64,000 nt of DNA from Cucumis sativus (Eukaryota; Streptophyta; Magnoliopsida; Cucurbitales; Cucurbitaceae), in assembly GCF_000004075.3 (NCBI RefSeq), contig NC_026656.2, positions 13,702,001-13,766,000 of the forward strand, in the 5' to 3' direction. Below are positions 25,593-39,828 of the stretch, piece by piece. The notes under the pieces were generated by a model, which had not been told where the DNA came from, ran no database searches, and saw only the letters and a program-made list of their open reading frames with translations. Made by a program: the position numbers and the translations under genes. Each line of letters opens with the position of its first letter. Position 1 is the stretch's first letter.

Positions 25593-27605
25593 GCAAGTAT
25601 TCATGGGAGGTTAATCTAGTATATTGTATGTAAAGATTGAGTCATACCTGATGTGCATCCCGGCCATCCTATAGAGATTATTAGAGTGATAGACTCTAAC
25701 ATTAAAGGAAACATATTTTGAGATTTTCATCCAGGGAAGGTAAGTTGTTGCAGAGGTACAGGAGGATCCAAAACCGAAATAGATCCAGCATATGACACGA
25801 GGTAGTTCAGGTGTGCAAAATGCTTCACCATGTCACATTTGCTTTATCATTGTTCTAGGATGTAATGCAATTTTCATTAGGATTTGTGTTTATTAAGCTT
25901 TGTTCTCTCTTCTGAAATTTGTTTCTTAAATTTGTGTTAGCGTTTCATATGGTTTCTCAAAAGTGTTTAAGCTTCTCAACCTTGTTAGGCAGTTCTATAA
26001 ACACAAGAAGATTGACAAATTTTTCTTGGAACTAGAAGTGACATTTGGAATATTTGAATTTTATAGAATTGTTGACAAAATGTTCTTTCTTATTGGAGAA
26101 AAGGAAAATTTTTACTTATTCAAATTAAACATTTTGTATTAAGATCCTTTTTGGATATGAGAGATGAGAAAGAAGATTAGATTACTAAAGGTTATTCTAT
26201 TCTATATTTTACAAGTCTTAGTTTTCTAAAGTTGATGGGAGAGATCAAACCATCCACTACCACGTAAATTAAGAAGTTCTGAAAAATACTTGGATGTATC
26301 CGGGTTTATACGTATATATGTACCTATATTTTTCTCATCCATCTAAGTTACGTTCTATGATTAATTTATTGAGATGCATGGAGATCGGTGTAATGTGAAC
26401 ACCATGGAAATATTACTGTTTTGTTTTTGTTATTGATTTTGAATCACTCTATATTGCAGGTTTCCTTGGAGGGAAAAGTGAAACAATGAGTGGGTGTAAT
26501 GCAATCATCTCTCTTATGGATTATATTGAAGACTTCTTTATATCCTTTTGTTTGTTCTGATTTGCTTCCTATCTACATTGGATAATTGTCTCACTCAATT
26601 CATTATACCACCATTCATCTTTGCCTAATGCCCTTACCATTCAAACTTAGTTTGAAAGGGATGGAAAATATCAAAGTCATTCTCTTAAATTAAATTAGAC
26701 TTTATACACATATTATTACGACTTTGATATTCTTAACGAATTCGAAGAGGAAAAAGTTTCATTTACATGCTCTAGCAAATGATTGTATAATCAACCTAAG
26801 CATTTTAGTCATGTAACCATCCTTCTAAATAAATCAAAATAAATCATTTGTATAATTTTTATAAAATGTAATACAAATGATTTAAATCCATAAACATTTA
26901 CATCTAGTGGCTAAAAAAATATGGCAAGAATTATCAATAACAGCAAAAGTTTTAATTATAACAGCATTTGTTAAGAGTCTAAATATAACAAAAAATTAGA
27001 CTAAATTAGACTTGGAGGGACAGTTTGGAGCAGACTATCTAAGATTACAATAATTCTTCAAAACTTTTATTTGTTGTAATTTTTCCTATTTTACTTTATC
27101 ATTTTCTTCAATTTACTATCTCTCGATTAAACTAAAATAGTTTTTACTATAAAAATATTATTATAATCTAAGCTAAAATAATCTATCCCTCAAATACAAA
27201 CTATTGTGTAATCAAATTATAATAATCTAAGACTATAGCAACTTATGTCTTGCCTCAAATGTTTCATGATTTAAATTTTACTATATATCTAACTTGGATA
27301 ACAAATGAAAATCATAGATGAATCATGATTTTTAGGTCTCAAAGAAATGTATTTATAGAACAATAGGAATATAAACATATTTAGCTCGAAAATAAGCGAG
27401 CTTAGTTTTTACATACAATTATATTTACACTAGGAGAGTATAATTTAGTTTTGAATGAACAACTGAAAGTAACATAATCAGCTTTATTGGGGGAAAGATA
27501 AACAAATCTAATATTTTACTTTTGATGATGAAGAACGCAAAGATGAAGACATATACATACAATAGAAGCTTTACAGGTTATATGAAGAATATTTTATAGC
27601 ATATT
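25593..27605. other. Convergent spacer between PLC and F-box copy A
   Basis: No gene recognised. The two genes point at each other here, so both 3' untranslated regions lie at the edges. The middle is AT-rich. The segment at 26920-27005 (phrases such as ATAACAGCATTTG and AATATAACAAAAA) resembles part of a MITE. Confidence 0.6.
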
Positions 27606-29569
27606 TCACACAACAGACCACATAGAATTAAGCAGACTTCTTGATTTTATTTGAAGGGATGGACTTATCGCAACCAAACCAATGAAGCAGTCTACAGGAA
27701 CCCTCATTCCCCAAACATTTATCGACTCGAGTTTACGGCATTTACTTACAAGAATAAGAAGTCCGGTCTCTGTTACATGGCGACAGCTCCAAAGGACAAT
27801 GGTCTACAGAATTAAGAAAGAAATGGACTTGATTAAAGATTGTGTGGAAGACCATGTAGGTATTATACAGGGAGTTAAGGAGATGCTTGGAATAATCACC
27901 TTCAAATTTGGGCAGCTATCTGCAATAGCATATAGAGATACGTCTGTGACAAAGGTTCCACCAATGTTCAAGTTTTGCAAAGAGTTGGCTCTGGAAATCT
28001 TGGAACACAAGAAAATATAGTTTTAGGAAAAGGAAGTGATATCACTATGTAAGATACCAAAATGTGGAAAAAAAAAGTCTATTTTAGAACAAAAGTAGAG
28101 TGAAAGCACATGTGAAATACAAATTTTTTATACGTGGGTGGAGGGATTTGAGTTTTTTTTCCCTTTTTTAATATCTACAAATGAATGGATTAGCTCACAA
28201 GAACTTCAACTAATCATACAAGATAGTTTGGTTAAACCTACGACGTTTGATTGGCAAGAAAATTTGTAAAATATTAAATCACGGATTATGCTTGTTCTCT
28301 TTTGGCCTTTTATCGAATTCAAGTCTTTTATTTATGATTTTAGGGAATTGGGTCTATGACATTTTGATTGAGAATACATACTTTGGGTGAGTTAATTTCC
28401 ACCTATGAATTACCATGTTTTGAAAGTAGTTTCTTGTTTTTTCTCTTATGAAGATTTATTTTTAAGAACAAGTGGAACCTTACTTCCAAAAATCATGCAT
28501 TTCCAAAATTTCTGAAGTAGAGAGAACAAGAAAATGTTGTCAAAAACTTCCTCCTAAAGTCCTGTAAAGAACATGAAATTTCAGGACAAAGAGAATTTCT
28601 CAAACTGGTGTTTACTTTTGGATGGGCTCTAGAATATCCAAAACTACAAACAACAGATATTCTAGACGATGAACAATTTAGAGAAATCCCAATAGTTCAA
28701 AACTCCACCTAAACTCATACTCCAATAACAAATCAAGGTTTATTTCATTCTAAGATAATATCAAATTCATACCAGTTGCACAACACCCTTGTCGGTGATC
28801 CCTGCCATACCCCAAAGCGAAATGGACTTGAGGTTGGGAATGCATTTTGCAAGAGAGATTTCATACAATCCATGGTCTGTTATATGGCAACCCCAGCGGC
28901 TTCTTGAGCTGAAGAACACGAACCATAAACATCAAGAATATAACACCAGATTTACAAACCAATTTCAAAGAACTTTCTCCCTATATTATTCCCAAACAAC
29001 ATCACAATCTCTTAAGATAAACCTCTGTTTTTGTGGTTCGTAATCGTAAAGCCAATTGAATCGATTAACCTAGCGAATTTGAAAAGCTAGTTTCATCTCA
29101 CAACACACAACACCAGTAACTATCTGTAATTAGAAACTACTCGAAGAAAAGCAAACTGACGAAAATTTCACTGAAATTTCAAGAGAGAGAGAGAGATTAC
29201 ATGTCGAGCTCCCGAAGACTGTAGGCATGGCGAATAAGGCGAGCAGTGGAGTTATCATCCATCTTCCAACCAGCGAAACTCAAACTCTTCCTCCTACCGA
29301 GAGACAGTTTAACTCCTTCCTTCCATTTTCTACATACGCCGCACGCCCTGCGTTTTCCCACAGTCACATAAACCCTCAAAATTAGAGGGAAATAACAATA
29401 GCAACTGAAGGGGAAAAAATTAAACAAAACCGAAATTGAAAATGAATTACTGAGCCAAATCGGTGAAGGAGGTGATCATAGCAAAAATATGAGCCAATAG
29501 GTCAATCGGCAATCGATCAATCTCCGGTTCCAACTCCATCTCTACCGACCACACAACAGCAGAATCCAT
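27606..29569 (-). CDS. F-box/LRR protein, copy A (At5g67140-like), 5 exons
   Basis: Exons in transcript order: 29569-29451, 29347-29201, 28908-28773, 27998-27900, 27803-27606 (232 aa; the Arabidopsis protein is about 228). F-box proteins recruit substrates to SCF ubiquitin ligases through SKP1. Seen: an N-terminal F-box (EIDRLPIDLLAHIFAMITSF, then DLAQACGVCRKWK); the conserved RRKSLSFAGWKMDD block; and leucine-rich repeats of RNI type (RSRWGCHITDHGL, SISLWGMAGITDKGV, NLNIGGTFVTD, ILLVSKCRKL-like text) ending near VPVDCFIGLV. All joins keep frame and there is no premature stop. The start at 29569 (MDSAVV) was chosen because copy B starts with the matching MESAVE. An earlier in-frame ATG at 29578 and a later one at 29539 are possible. 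The target protein is unknown. Confidence 0.93.
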
Positions 29570-30780
29570 TCTAGCCATATACCAATTTGGAAGAAGAAGA
29601 AGAAGAAGTTTGCGGCGTTGAAAAACGAGGAAATTCACGAGTTGAATTCGTTACTTTTGGCAAAAGATAAGCATAAAAAAGCAAACGGAATATTCAAAGA
29701 AGAGAGAGAAGGAGAAGATGTTGACATAATTTCGCCACCATTTCAAGAATCTGAGCTCCAAAATTTATCCAAATTATATGATACGAACGAACATTTTGTT
29801 CGGTTTTTTCATGAATTTAGTAAATCCCCATGATGGAATCACTCATATTGTCTCATTCTCTCGCAAAAGCTTCGCTGTATTTGAATTCATCCGACGAATT
29901 TCGTTACAATTTACTTCCAAATGTATAAATTTAGTCCCAACAAATATTGAATTTAGTTCTTGCCATTAGTTTATTGTTAATTTTAAGTTTGAGTAATAAG
30001 TAGCTGTTCGCAAACGAATAAACCACAATACAATTCAAAATTCATGTTTTCCATCATATTTTTAGTACTAAATTCATTTTACGACTCTTCCAACATTCAT
30101 TCAATTCCAATTTGAAGTCATTCCTATTACATTCCAACCTTTAAACACCTTTAACTTTTTTAATTTCTAATCATTTTTTTTAAAGAATGAAAAGTTGACA
30201 CATGACAACTTTTCATTGAGTGCAACAAGATTTGCACAAAGAGACAAGTGCATCACTATAGGTGCCTTGGATCAAGTGCATAAGCAATTCACTTATTATA
30301 CAACACCCTCAAACAAACCTATTCTAATAATATATGCGTTCTTTTATTGTTTCTAAAACTTTTTCATCAAGATCAAACCACTTATGACCTCACTTTTTGG
30401 ACCAACTAAATGGCACTAGTGCCAAAGTGTTTGGTATACAACCAAATTATGTACTAGATAGATTATAATAGTTATACTAATTAAGAGAAACTTATATGAA
30501 ATAGATTATTTATTTCATTACTTAATCATCTTTGAAAAGTATTTATGAGAGGTCATTCTCATGATGACTTGGATAAAAAGGACATGTTGGTCCGTAGTTA
30601 GCGAGCTTGGTTTTTATGTACCTTTGTACTTATTGTAATTATCGTGTGTGACAATTTAAAAATTGCAATACATACTTTACTTATATCCACTTGGAGTCCA
30701 CATATATATATGTATATAGAATCGTGAACGTACTTCTTGGTTATTTCTTGGTTATATTTGAAGTGACATATTATTATATT
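29570..30780. other. Spacer between the two F-box copies
   Basis: This contains the promoter of copy A and the 3' flank of copy B. It is AT-rich, with no other recognisable gene. The open frame at 29618-29833 (+) lies over the copy A leader and has no family resemblance. Confidence 0.6.
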
Positions 30781-33063
30781 TTACACCCATGTAGAATCAA
30801 GAACACTTCTTGATTTGATTTGAAGTGATGGACTTATCGCAACCAAACCGACGAAACAGTCGATAGGAACCCTCATTGCCCAAACATTGATTGACTCGAG
30901 TTGGTGACAATTACGTACGAGAATTAGAAGTCCGCTCTCGGTTACAAGGCGACAGCACCACAGGACAATGGTCTGCAGAATTAAGAAAAGAAATTATGCA
31001 ACTGATCATTAAAGATTGTGCAAAACCCTAATGGTTAATTAATTGAAAGAGATTATTGAGAAGTATAATTAATCACCTTTAAATTTGGACAATTGTCTGC
31101 TATTGCAAGCAATGATATATCTGTTATATAGGTGCCACCAATGTTTAGGTTTTGCAAGGAGTTGGCTCTTGAAATCTTTGAACACAACCAAAAATGGAGT
31201 GTTACCAAAAAGGAAGTGGAAATAATGCTAATGAGTTGTGAAAGGACATCAAATATATACAAAGGGGATATCAACATAAGTATACATCGCTAAAACTATA
31301 AACTCGAACTAAGATGCTTTACACCTTTAAACATAGGTTGAAACAACTTGCACTTCATATACAAATTTAAAAAGTCTCCACTCTAAACTCGACATAAGAT
31401 TATTATAACTAGATCAACCAATAACTCCTTAGTTTTCTACATTTTAAAACAGTTAAAGTCAAGTGAAGCATATAGGATTATTGTGATTAGGTTAGAGAAC
31501 TTATTGACAGAGAGAAATGAAGATATGAACAATAAATATTGTATAACAAGTAAAATTTATAGAACTTAAGACTACTCGGTAACTGTTTTGTTTTTGAAAA
31601 TTAAATCACTTCTACTCAATTTCTCACGATGATTACAATTTTCATAAGCTAAACAGTTGAGAGTTGTTGAGAGTTGAATTCTAAAAATAAAAACAAAATT
31701 TTAAAAAACCTAAATCATCTTGAAACAATTATACATCAAGGAAGCAATATGTCTAAACCCAATGATCGATCCAAGACAAAGATAAAGAATCTAGAAAACG
31801 GATAAAAATCTTTTCTAATTGTCTGAATAACTAATGTAGATGAGAATGATGATTAATCGAAATAGAAAGGGTAAGACAATAACGTTACCAGCTGCACAAC
31901 GCCCTTGTCGGTGATCCTTACCATACCCCAAAGAGAAATGGACTTAAGATTAGGAACACACTTCGCAATAGAGATTTGGTTCAATCCATGATCTGTTATT
32001 TGGCAACCCCAATCGCTTCTCGAGCTGGAAAACAAAAAAAGATATAGATATTATACTTAGAGAATCACATAAGTTTGTTTTTTTTTTTTTTCCTCTTACG
32101 GCTATTCTAACATATTTTTGTTTTTTTACTTCTCTAATTTTTTGGTCATCCATGCATCCGAATCGATTAAACATTAAGGGTGAAAAAAAATTATGAATCA
32201 ATACAAACTATCACAATATATATATCGATTCAATAGGTAACGATCAACCCAACCCAACCAACCAACCAAAAAAATCATTGAAAATTTATTTTTGAATATG
32301 AAATGTGAACAAATGGTAATTCAAGGTGTAAGGTGATATATATATATAAACTTCTATCACTGTTATTAATAGAAACATACTAGTGTCTATTAAATTTGAA
32401 ATTTTGTTATATATTGTAAATATTTTGTCAAATTTGCTCTTTTTTACGATTCCTCTATATGTAAATGCACGTTAACATTCAAACCTAAAACCTAAAATCA
32501 CCTAAAAATTATATAACTAGGTATAGTTATATATTGTATACATATTTGGGTTGGGCCGAGTCAACTCGAGTCCCCAACCCCTTACTTGCACAATTCACCT
32601 CCTTCGTTCAACTTTTTTTTATTAAATTTTCTAACTCAATCCAACACAAAATTTAACCGATTTCTATTAAGAACGAAGAAAAAAAAAAGTGATTTCAGCC
32701 ATTTTGTAATGAATACAAAGATAGTAAGAGAATGATTACAAATCAAGCTCTCGAAGACTGTGTTCATGGCGAATAAGATGAGCAGTGGAATCATCCTCCA
32801 ATTTCCAACCAGCAAAGCTCAAACTCTTTCTTCTACCAATTGACATTTTAACTCCATCTTTCCATCTTCTACACACTCCCCTCGCCCTAACAGACCAATC
32901 CAAGAAAATCAAAATTACGCATTCATAAAGAATAAGTAGGAGAAAAGAAGAAAAGAAAAAAAAACAAAAGTTACTGAGCCAAATCGCTGAAGTATGTTAT
33001 CATCGCAAAAATATGAGCCAATAGATCAATCGGTAACCGATCAATCTCCACCGCCGACTCCAT
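30781..33063 (-). CDS. F-box/LRR protein, copy B (tandem paralogue of copy A), 5 exons
   Basis: Exons in transcript order: 33063-32975, 32886-32740, 32024-31889, 31175-31077, 30972-30781 (220 aa). Exons 2-4 have exactly the same lengths as in copy A (147, 136, 99), and intron phases match, so the pair arose by tandem duplication of a whole gene. Seen: MESAVEIDRLPIDLLAHIFA, RRKSLSFAGWKLEDD, SDWGCQITDHGL, SISLWGMVRITDKGV, NLNIGGTYITD and VPIDCFVGLV. The protein has drifted (for example CGVCRKWK has become RGVCRRWK, and SCRHVTE has become CCRLVTE), but I find no stop or frameshift, so it may still be functional. It lacks about 10 residues before EIDRLP and has a shorter tail than copy A. Loss of expression cannot be judged from sequence. 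Confidence 0.9.
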
Positions 33064-33692
33064 CTCTTCTCCTCTCTGGTGTTGTTATTCACTTGATCGT
33101 ATATTTTCTTTGAAGCAAAGAAAAGGAGTTGAGAAAAAAAAGCATTTATAAACCATGATTTGACATCATTTTCATATTGCTCTATCAACGTTGTTTGAAG
33201 ATTATGAGCTCCAAAGATATCCACACAAAAATGGAAATACATATGATAGCTTTTCATGGTCTTAAACATTTATGGGGCCACATTTCAACGAGGACTTTGG
33301 TAGGCATTTCGAGCATTATAGTTCATAGATTATAATAGCATTTCGGGGGTTAATTGTTGAGTCCTAGAGGGAGAAGATGAAATTTGTCATGTCTCAAAAT
33401 CGAGGTTTTTTAGCTAGTAAATATTTTGTTAAATTTGTTATTTTTTATAATTTTTTCAGTAATAATTGAGTATCTAAATTAATTTACTCAAGTTTAAAAG
33501 TAGTGTTGGGTGTATATCAAATAAAATGTAATGTTTAGTTAATATAAATAAATTAATAAATTAAAAGAAGAAAAAGTAGTAACTGTCCATTTTTAAAAAA
33601 AGCTCAATTATATTAGTAATTTCTCAAACTCATTTTGAGCCTCAAGTTTGAGATGGGTCCATGGAATCACTTCATGAGGACCTCAGCCATCA

Positions 33693-33724
33693 TCCAATCG
33701 TTCTCGTTCTCGTTCTCGTTCTCT
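33693..33724 (+). repeat. TCGTTC hexanucleotide microsatellite
   Basis: About four to five consecutive TCGTTC units followed by TCTTAAGC. Simple-sequence DNA in the spacer, no coding role seen. Confidence 0.85.
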
Positions 33725-34279
33725 TAAGCAATCTTCGTAACCATTCTCACCATATAAATTTTATTTGTATTGCTTTAAAAAGAAAAAGAAAAAGAAAACT
33801 TTAAAATACTTGGATATATAGCATTGACTACACACCCATCTCCATGTTGTTTTTATTCGTTACGTTGAGGTCGACTACCCCAACGCATATACTCTAGCTC
33901 GTGCACTATTACGAATATCAACATGAAAAACTCTGTCAAGGTGGCAATCAACTCGACTTAACCCGATTACCTGTTTTGTGAGAAAAAGGGAGTTGGACTT
34001 GGTTCTTAATAGGCCTAACTTTGAATAATGTATGGACTCGTAGGATCTGTTAGGCTTAAAGGTCCATTTAGGTGGATTTAGGCCCAATTGGGATCATGAC
34101 TCCTAAGATAGTGAAAAATGTTCCATAACCTTTTCTTAACGTACACTGTCAATAAAAAAAAAAAATCATTATATTTAAATTGGTTTTTGTTTAAGTTTGC
34201 AAAGACCATTATTGCTCAAATTTAAGTCATTTGGTTTGTTCTTTGTTTGTTCAAAAAATTTGATAGATTCGAAAAAACC

Positions 34280-35251
34280 ACTACATGAACATGGAGATCT
34301 TCTGATGCATAAAAGCTTTGAAAGAAATAGAAAAAACGTTGGAAATTGATTTTTTGATGCATAAGTTCGTGTTAGGATCGAAGTCGGGAAAAATGATCTA
34401 TCGGGAGAAAAATAAAAATACATTCTCATTGTCATCATCTTCATGCTTGGTTAACCATCCATTTGATCATCTTCTTCTTCAACTTCCTCCTCTTTTGCAG
34501 CTGTTGTGTGCAAACAAATATATGCAAAAAATTCAAACCACGAAGACACACTATAAGCAGTAAGTAAACAACAAGAAAAATAAAATCATACTTTACCTTC
34601 TAAATTTACCATGGTTGCCAAGAACATAAAGAGCGATTAACATATTCCAAACGGTTGAATATAACAAAAACAGAAGTTAATAAGAAATATTATGTTACAT
34701 AGAATAAAAGAAACCCAATAATAGAAAAGGAAATTAAGAACAAATTCAAATGGTTTATATTTAGGATTTTGAATTTTGAATTACCTCCAATCAAGAAGTT
34801 GTGAAAGAGACGAAGGCAGAGGGAGTGGTGCGACGGACAGAGCTGACGACGATCTCTCTCTTGCAACCTTTTCCTCTTTTTCTTTCAATTTTAGTTATGT
34901 GTTATGTGAATAAAAAACTCAAATATGTAGGGGATCTTCCGATGCACTTCGTGAACGTCAGGTGATCCACCTATTCCTGGCGCTGTAAAGTACAACACCA
35001 TGCATAACGGCGTCGAAGAAAATTTAATTTTTCTTTTAATTTTTAAACTTCTCCCGACACCATGCATAACGACGTCGGAAAAAGTTTAATTTATTTTATT
35101 TTAAACGTTTCCCGACGCCGTTATGCATGTCGTCGAAATTGTCAACCTTTTCTGACGGAGTTTCTACAATGTTGGAAGAAACATTTTCTTTCGACTTCTT
35201 TTATCCCGATGTCTGTGTTGTGCGTCGAAAAATACTTCTTTTCTTGTAGTG
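34280..35251. mobile_element. Non-autonomous CACTA (En/Spm) transposon remnant
   Basis: The right end at 35235-35251 reads CACTACAAGAAAAGAAG on the minus strand, the classic plant CACTA terminus. Just inside are several copies of subterminal phrases such as GCATAACGGCGTCG, GCATAACGACGTCGG and GACGCCGTTATGCATG in both orientations, the GC-rich array typical of these elements (about 34975-35160). A candidate left end is CACTACATGAAC at 34279-34290, but its match is poor and the three-base target duplication is not clear. The left border is therefore tentative. No transposase is present. Confidence 0.65.
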
Positions 35252-35930
35252 AATTATCAACTCAACTTCGTCTGATATGAACTAAGATGTTATTGTATTA
35301 CCTTCGAAACCAATCACACGTTCAAGAGCCAATAAGCTACAGTTAATATTGAATTCTTACATTTAAAAGGATGTGAACTCAATTGAGAATATTCAAGCAG
35401 AATCAGTTGCTTAGAAACTTTATAATTTGTTTAAGTTGATGCTACATGATGAAATCAATTGAACTTTGTAATTTATTTTATTTTGCAAAAACATACATTA
35501 ATTTTTAGTTTATTTTAACATTGGAACCCATAAATGTTTATTTGGATATTTAGTTTGTTTCGTGGGTAAATTGGATTTTTTAAGTCCCTTTAGTGTAGTA
35601 GGTTGGGTTTAAAGTAGGAAAACAAAATACAACACATTAGTATTTATGTTTATATATATATATATAGATTTAGGGTTTTTAATCAATGAAAACTATCTCG
35701 TAGATGACAAAGTCTCATCACCAATATCTTGTAATTTTTATTCAGGGTTACATGTCAAAAGCATTCAATTAAGTTTGATCACTATAAAATATTTGAACTT
35801 GGAGCAAGGAACTAGTTCACCTTATCTATTGGTCTTCAATCAGAGGGTAATCCAAATCTAATACTTTCCTTTAAAAAATTGTGTCCTCGGTTTTAGATTT
35901 TGATGTTAGACTTTACCAAATTGGGATTCC

Positions 35931-36024
35931 AATTTTCAAATCTTAGGTTTTTGTCACATCATAACATGTGCAGTTTAAATTTTCAAATCTTAGGTTTTTG
36001 TCACATCATAACATGTGCAGTTTA
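35931..36024. repeat. 47 bp tandem duplication
   Basis: The unit starting AATTTTCAAATCTTAGG at 35931 is repeated from 35978, each ending near ATGTGCAGTTTA. The copies are nearly identical and noncoding. Confidence 0.9.
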
Positions 36025-39000
36025 GATTGAGTTATTAACTCGTTTCGGTTCAAATAAATGAAAATTTTATGAGTTGGGTTGGTTCATAGGCTCATCTATA
36101 GTGACTCAAACCAGTGTCGATCATTTGATAGAATTTGATTTTTTTTTCTATTTTGTAAAGATTTTAATTCATTATGTTATATTTATGAAAATGTCCCTAT
36201 AAACAAACTAAATATCACCAATAACATTGAAAGTACAATTTGGGATGAATTTCCCTTTTCTTGATCATGGATTTGACCTAATACTTTAACTCTGACTACA
36301 AAAAAAAATACTGGAAAAAACTTTGACATGAGCTCTTCGAAGTGCCTCTCAAGATTTTCTCTTTGATTTATATTTGTTCTTAAATTGAATTTAACTTTTT
36401 TTTCTCAATGTCGATTTGAACAAATTATAGTATTATGAAATCAAACAATTAAGGAAAATAGAAAACATAAACATCCAATAAATCGACACGGTTCACAAAC
36501 AATGTGTTAATTACCACATCAACATGCAAAGGGGAGAGAGCAATTTAATAATTGGACAAACCACGGATAGATGCATCTTTAGGGTTAGAGAATTTATCGT
36601 ATACGAACTCCTTTAAACTCTATAACCAAAATCACAAGTAACAAAAATTTCAACCTTCACTAGAAAGCAGCTCCCTGACAGTGATAGATGCGTAAATTTT
36701 GAATCTAGGGATTGAAAGACCTTTTTTACCACTAGATCAACTAATATATACATACGTAAAGAGCAAAAAGTTGAGATGGACTTCTGGACCTACACTAAAT
36801 CTGTCGGACAACAGTGAGATCTGATACTTGCATAGATATCTTAGAGAACAACGAAATCACACCATTGTTCACTTGTATTATTATATTTTAACAAATAAAA
36901 TATTTACGTATTCATTGAAAAGTTGTGATAACCTAAGAAAGGAAACGAGCTAAAGAGTACTAAATTATTTTTTTAATTAAAAAGAAGAAAAACATCTATC
37001 ACATTGTGGTGGCCCCAACCACATACTATCAAAATCCAATACTACCTTTTTTTTTTAATTATTATTGAAGATAAAATATATACCAATACTCTCTTTCTTC
37101 ATCACAATGATATCAAAAATATATATTTGTTTATTAAAAAGTGAGCTTTTCGTTGATTAAAGGAACTTTTTGTTTTAAATCTTTCAACTATTCTCCATTG
37201 TTGCACTTTTGAAACAAAGTTAAGGTGGGAAATTTTGAGAAATAGCACTAGTTTCATATTTTAAAAGTAGCACACTTTGGAATAACTCGTAATTTTGTTT
37301 TTCTCGATCAATCTCGATCGACTAAGCTCAGACTCGAGATCCTTCAAAAAAATTTTAAAACGCTTTCAATGAAATTTCGTGATTTCTCTAAGTCAAGTTT
37401 GTTACCAAGATTGTGCTTTTATTAAAAAATTTAAAATAAATGATATATCAAATAACCAAAATATCCTTGGTACCTGAATGTTATGTATTCTTCCAAAACA
37501 CTAAACACCAAACATTATGCTCGTTTCGGCCAAGAAGTGAACAATTTCGCTCATAAATTCGAACAATTTTCAGTGCTTTTTTCTCTGTGAAACTTTTTGA
37601 ACTCTTATGTCCTCTTAAGTCTCTAAAGGTGAATGAATATATATATATATATATATTTTTTTGGTTCATACCCATTATAGTTTTAATTTTGTTCCATTAT
37701 AATTTTAAATTTTGACTATTTTTATCTATAGCAAAACAACTTATTTAAAAGCGAAAAAGGTTCAGTGTATTCAAAAGTATTAGTTTTGTCATTTAAAACA
37801 ATCTTTTTTTCTAAAACTTTGACCTATAAATTTCTTTTATTTACTTTGGTCTCAAGATATATTAAAAGCTAATTTAACTCCATTTTTTTTATAAAAAAAA
37901 AACTATATAGCAATTTGGTCTTTATTATATATATTCTCTTTTTTTTTCATCTATTATTCCCGTTTTTGAATGTCCATCTCTACCTTTATATAGTTTGAAA
38001 ATGAAATATCATCTACCTGTTAACACGTTAATTCACACTTATTTAAAAAGTCATATCACTAAACTTGTAATAAAAAAGAAAAAAGAAAATTCAAAATATT
38101 AAAATAAATAATTTTAAAGTTTAGAAACAAAATAGACCAACAAATGTAAGAACTAAAATATGAAAAATTGAAGGACCAAAAATGAAAATTTCCACCTTCT
38201 TTATTAAGTTTTGGAGAAACAAACTATAATATAGTTTTTAAATGTATAAAAGTAAACAAAGTATTTGAAGGTTAATTATATGACTTTTTTTATAGAAAAA
38301 TTTATGAAACAACAAACAAATAAAAACAAAAGTGTAAAATTCCAAAATAGTGTTTTGGTATGGGATTTTACAATATGCTTAAGACAACATAGAATAAAGC
38401 ACAATTAATGGAATATATATTTGATAAGTGATTACTTTTGAAGTTGATGAAATCAAATATAATATGTATACAATAGAGAGAGATAATGTTGCGTTGCCTT
38501 GAATTTGCCAAGAATATTCCATGATTAAATGTCCATAATTAAGATCGTTATGATCACGGTAGCATTAAACCAAAACTTAAGGTCACTCCAACAACTTCAA
38601 ACAACTTAGGGTGACTTTCCATTCTTCACTTGTACCTTTTGTCGTTTCTTCGATCAAATCGACATCGAATATACTATGAACAATTGAAGTAAAAGTTCTA
38701 ACTGATTCTAACCACAAAGAAGTGCAAATCGAGCTCTGATAGATTGGTTTATAACGATCAATTTAGGCCTTTAAAATTCTCTTAAAATGTTTTCGGTTTG
38801 GAAAACCGACCGAACATCTCCTTATCTCTGATCGACCGTCTTTTACTTTGGTCGATCGGCTCCTTTTTTCAATCTATCTTGTTCACACTCTAATGCTTTG
38901 AAATGAATATGTAATACACACGTTCGTAGAGTATAGAAGTTTGAAAATGGTATTCACATTTATGTAAGACTAGTTCATTGCACGTGTCCTACACATTAAT

Positions 39001-39828
39001 TTTGAAAAAGACAAAAAAAAAAGAGATTTGTGAAATTTTAAAAGGTAAAAGACAAACATATCACTTTGACCCAAATATTGTAATTGAAAAATGATGTAGC
39101 ATGGTTAGATTGTGATATTTCATGTTTATAGTTTAGATCATCGTACTGAACGTGCAAGATTATACTACTTCGCATGTAATCGCTTTTATTTAATAGTCAT
39201 GGCAAAAGGCAAAATAGGAATTATGAAAAATTATATGAATAAAATGGAGATGTTTTCATATATATATATATGTATATGTTAATTTGAGAGTAAAGATAGA
39301 AATTAAAAATATATAACGGGTAGAATTACTTACCTAATCAGGAAATAAACTGGAAATTCAAAAAAGAATAAGTAAGATTTAAAAAAATAATGTATATTTC
39401 GATCTCCATTCTATCCAAGATGCATCAAAAAAGCTGAAAAAGAATAGATAGGTTGTAAAATTTTAAATAGTTGACCGTGATCGAGAATCACGAAAAGAAA
39501 AAGAGTACTAATTCTAACAAATTTTCAAAGAAGTAATTATAGAATCATAAGAACTAAATTCAAACGCTTATCTGTATTAGTATAAAAAGAAAAGAAAGCT
39601 CGTAACTTTGGGGTCAGTTACTCTCTTCTTTTTCGCTGTCCTTTTAACGGTCTCCTTCTCTCTCTCTCGCTCTCGGTTGTGTGATGTACGATCGAGTTCC
39701 GATATCCACCTTCTTTCCTTCTTCCTCCATGTTCAACACTTCCCGCGAATTTCCTTTCTAAGCTTTTGTTTCTCTCTACAAATTCAATTCATTCTCTCTA
39801 AACCTTGAGCTTTTCTTCTTTTTCCCCC

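Larger units (their letters stand above)
33064..39828. other. 6.8 kb repeat-rich spacer between F-box copy B and NAPRT
   Basis: No protein gene recognised. It holds a TCGTTC microsatellite (about 33693-33724), a CACTA transposon end (to 35251), a 47 bp tandem duplication (35931-36024), AT microsatellites (for example 37635-37660) and general AT-rich DNA. The last about 220 bases (39605-39828) are CT-rich, fitting the NAPRT promoter and leader. All listed open frames are short and unlike known families. Confidence 0.6.
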
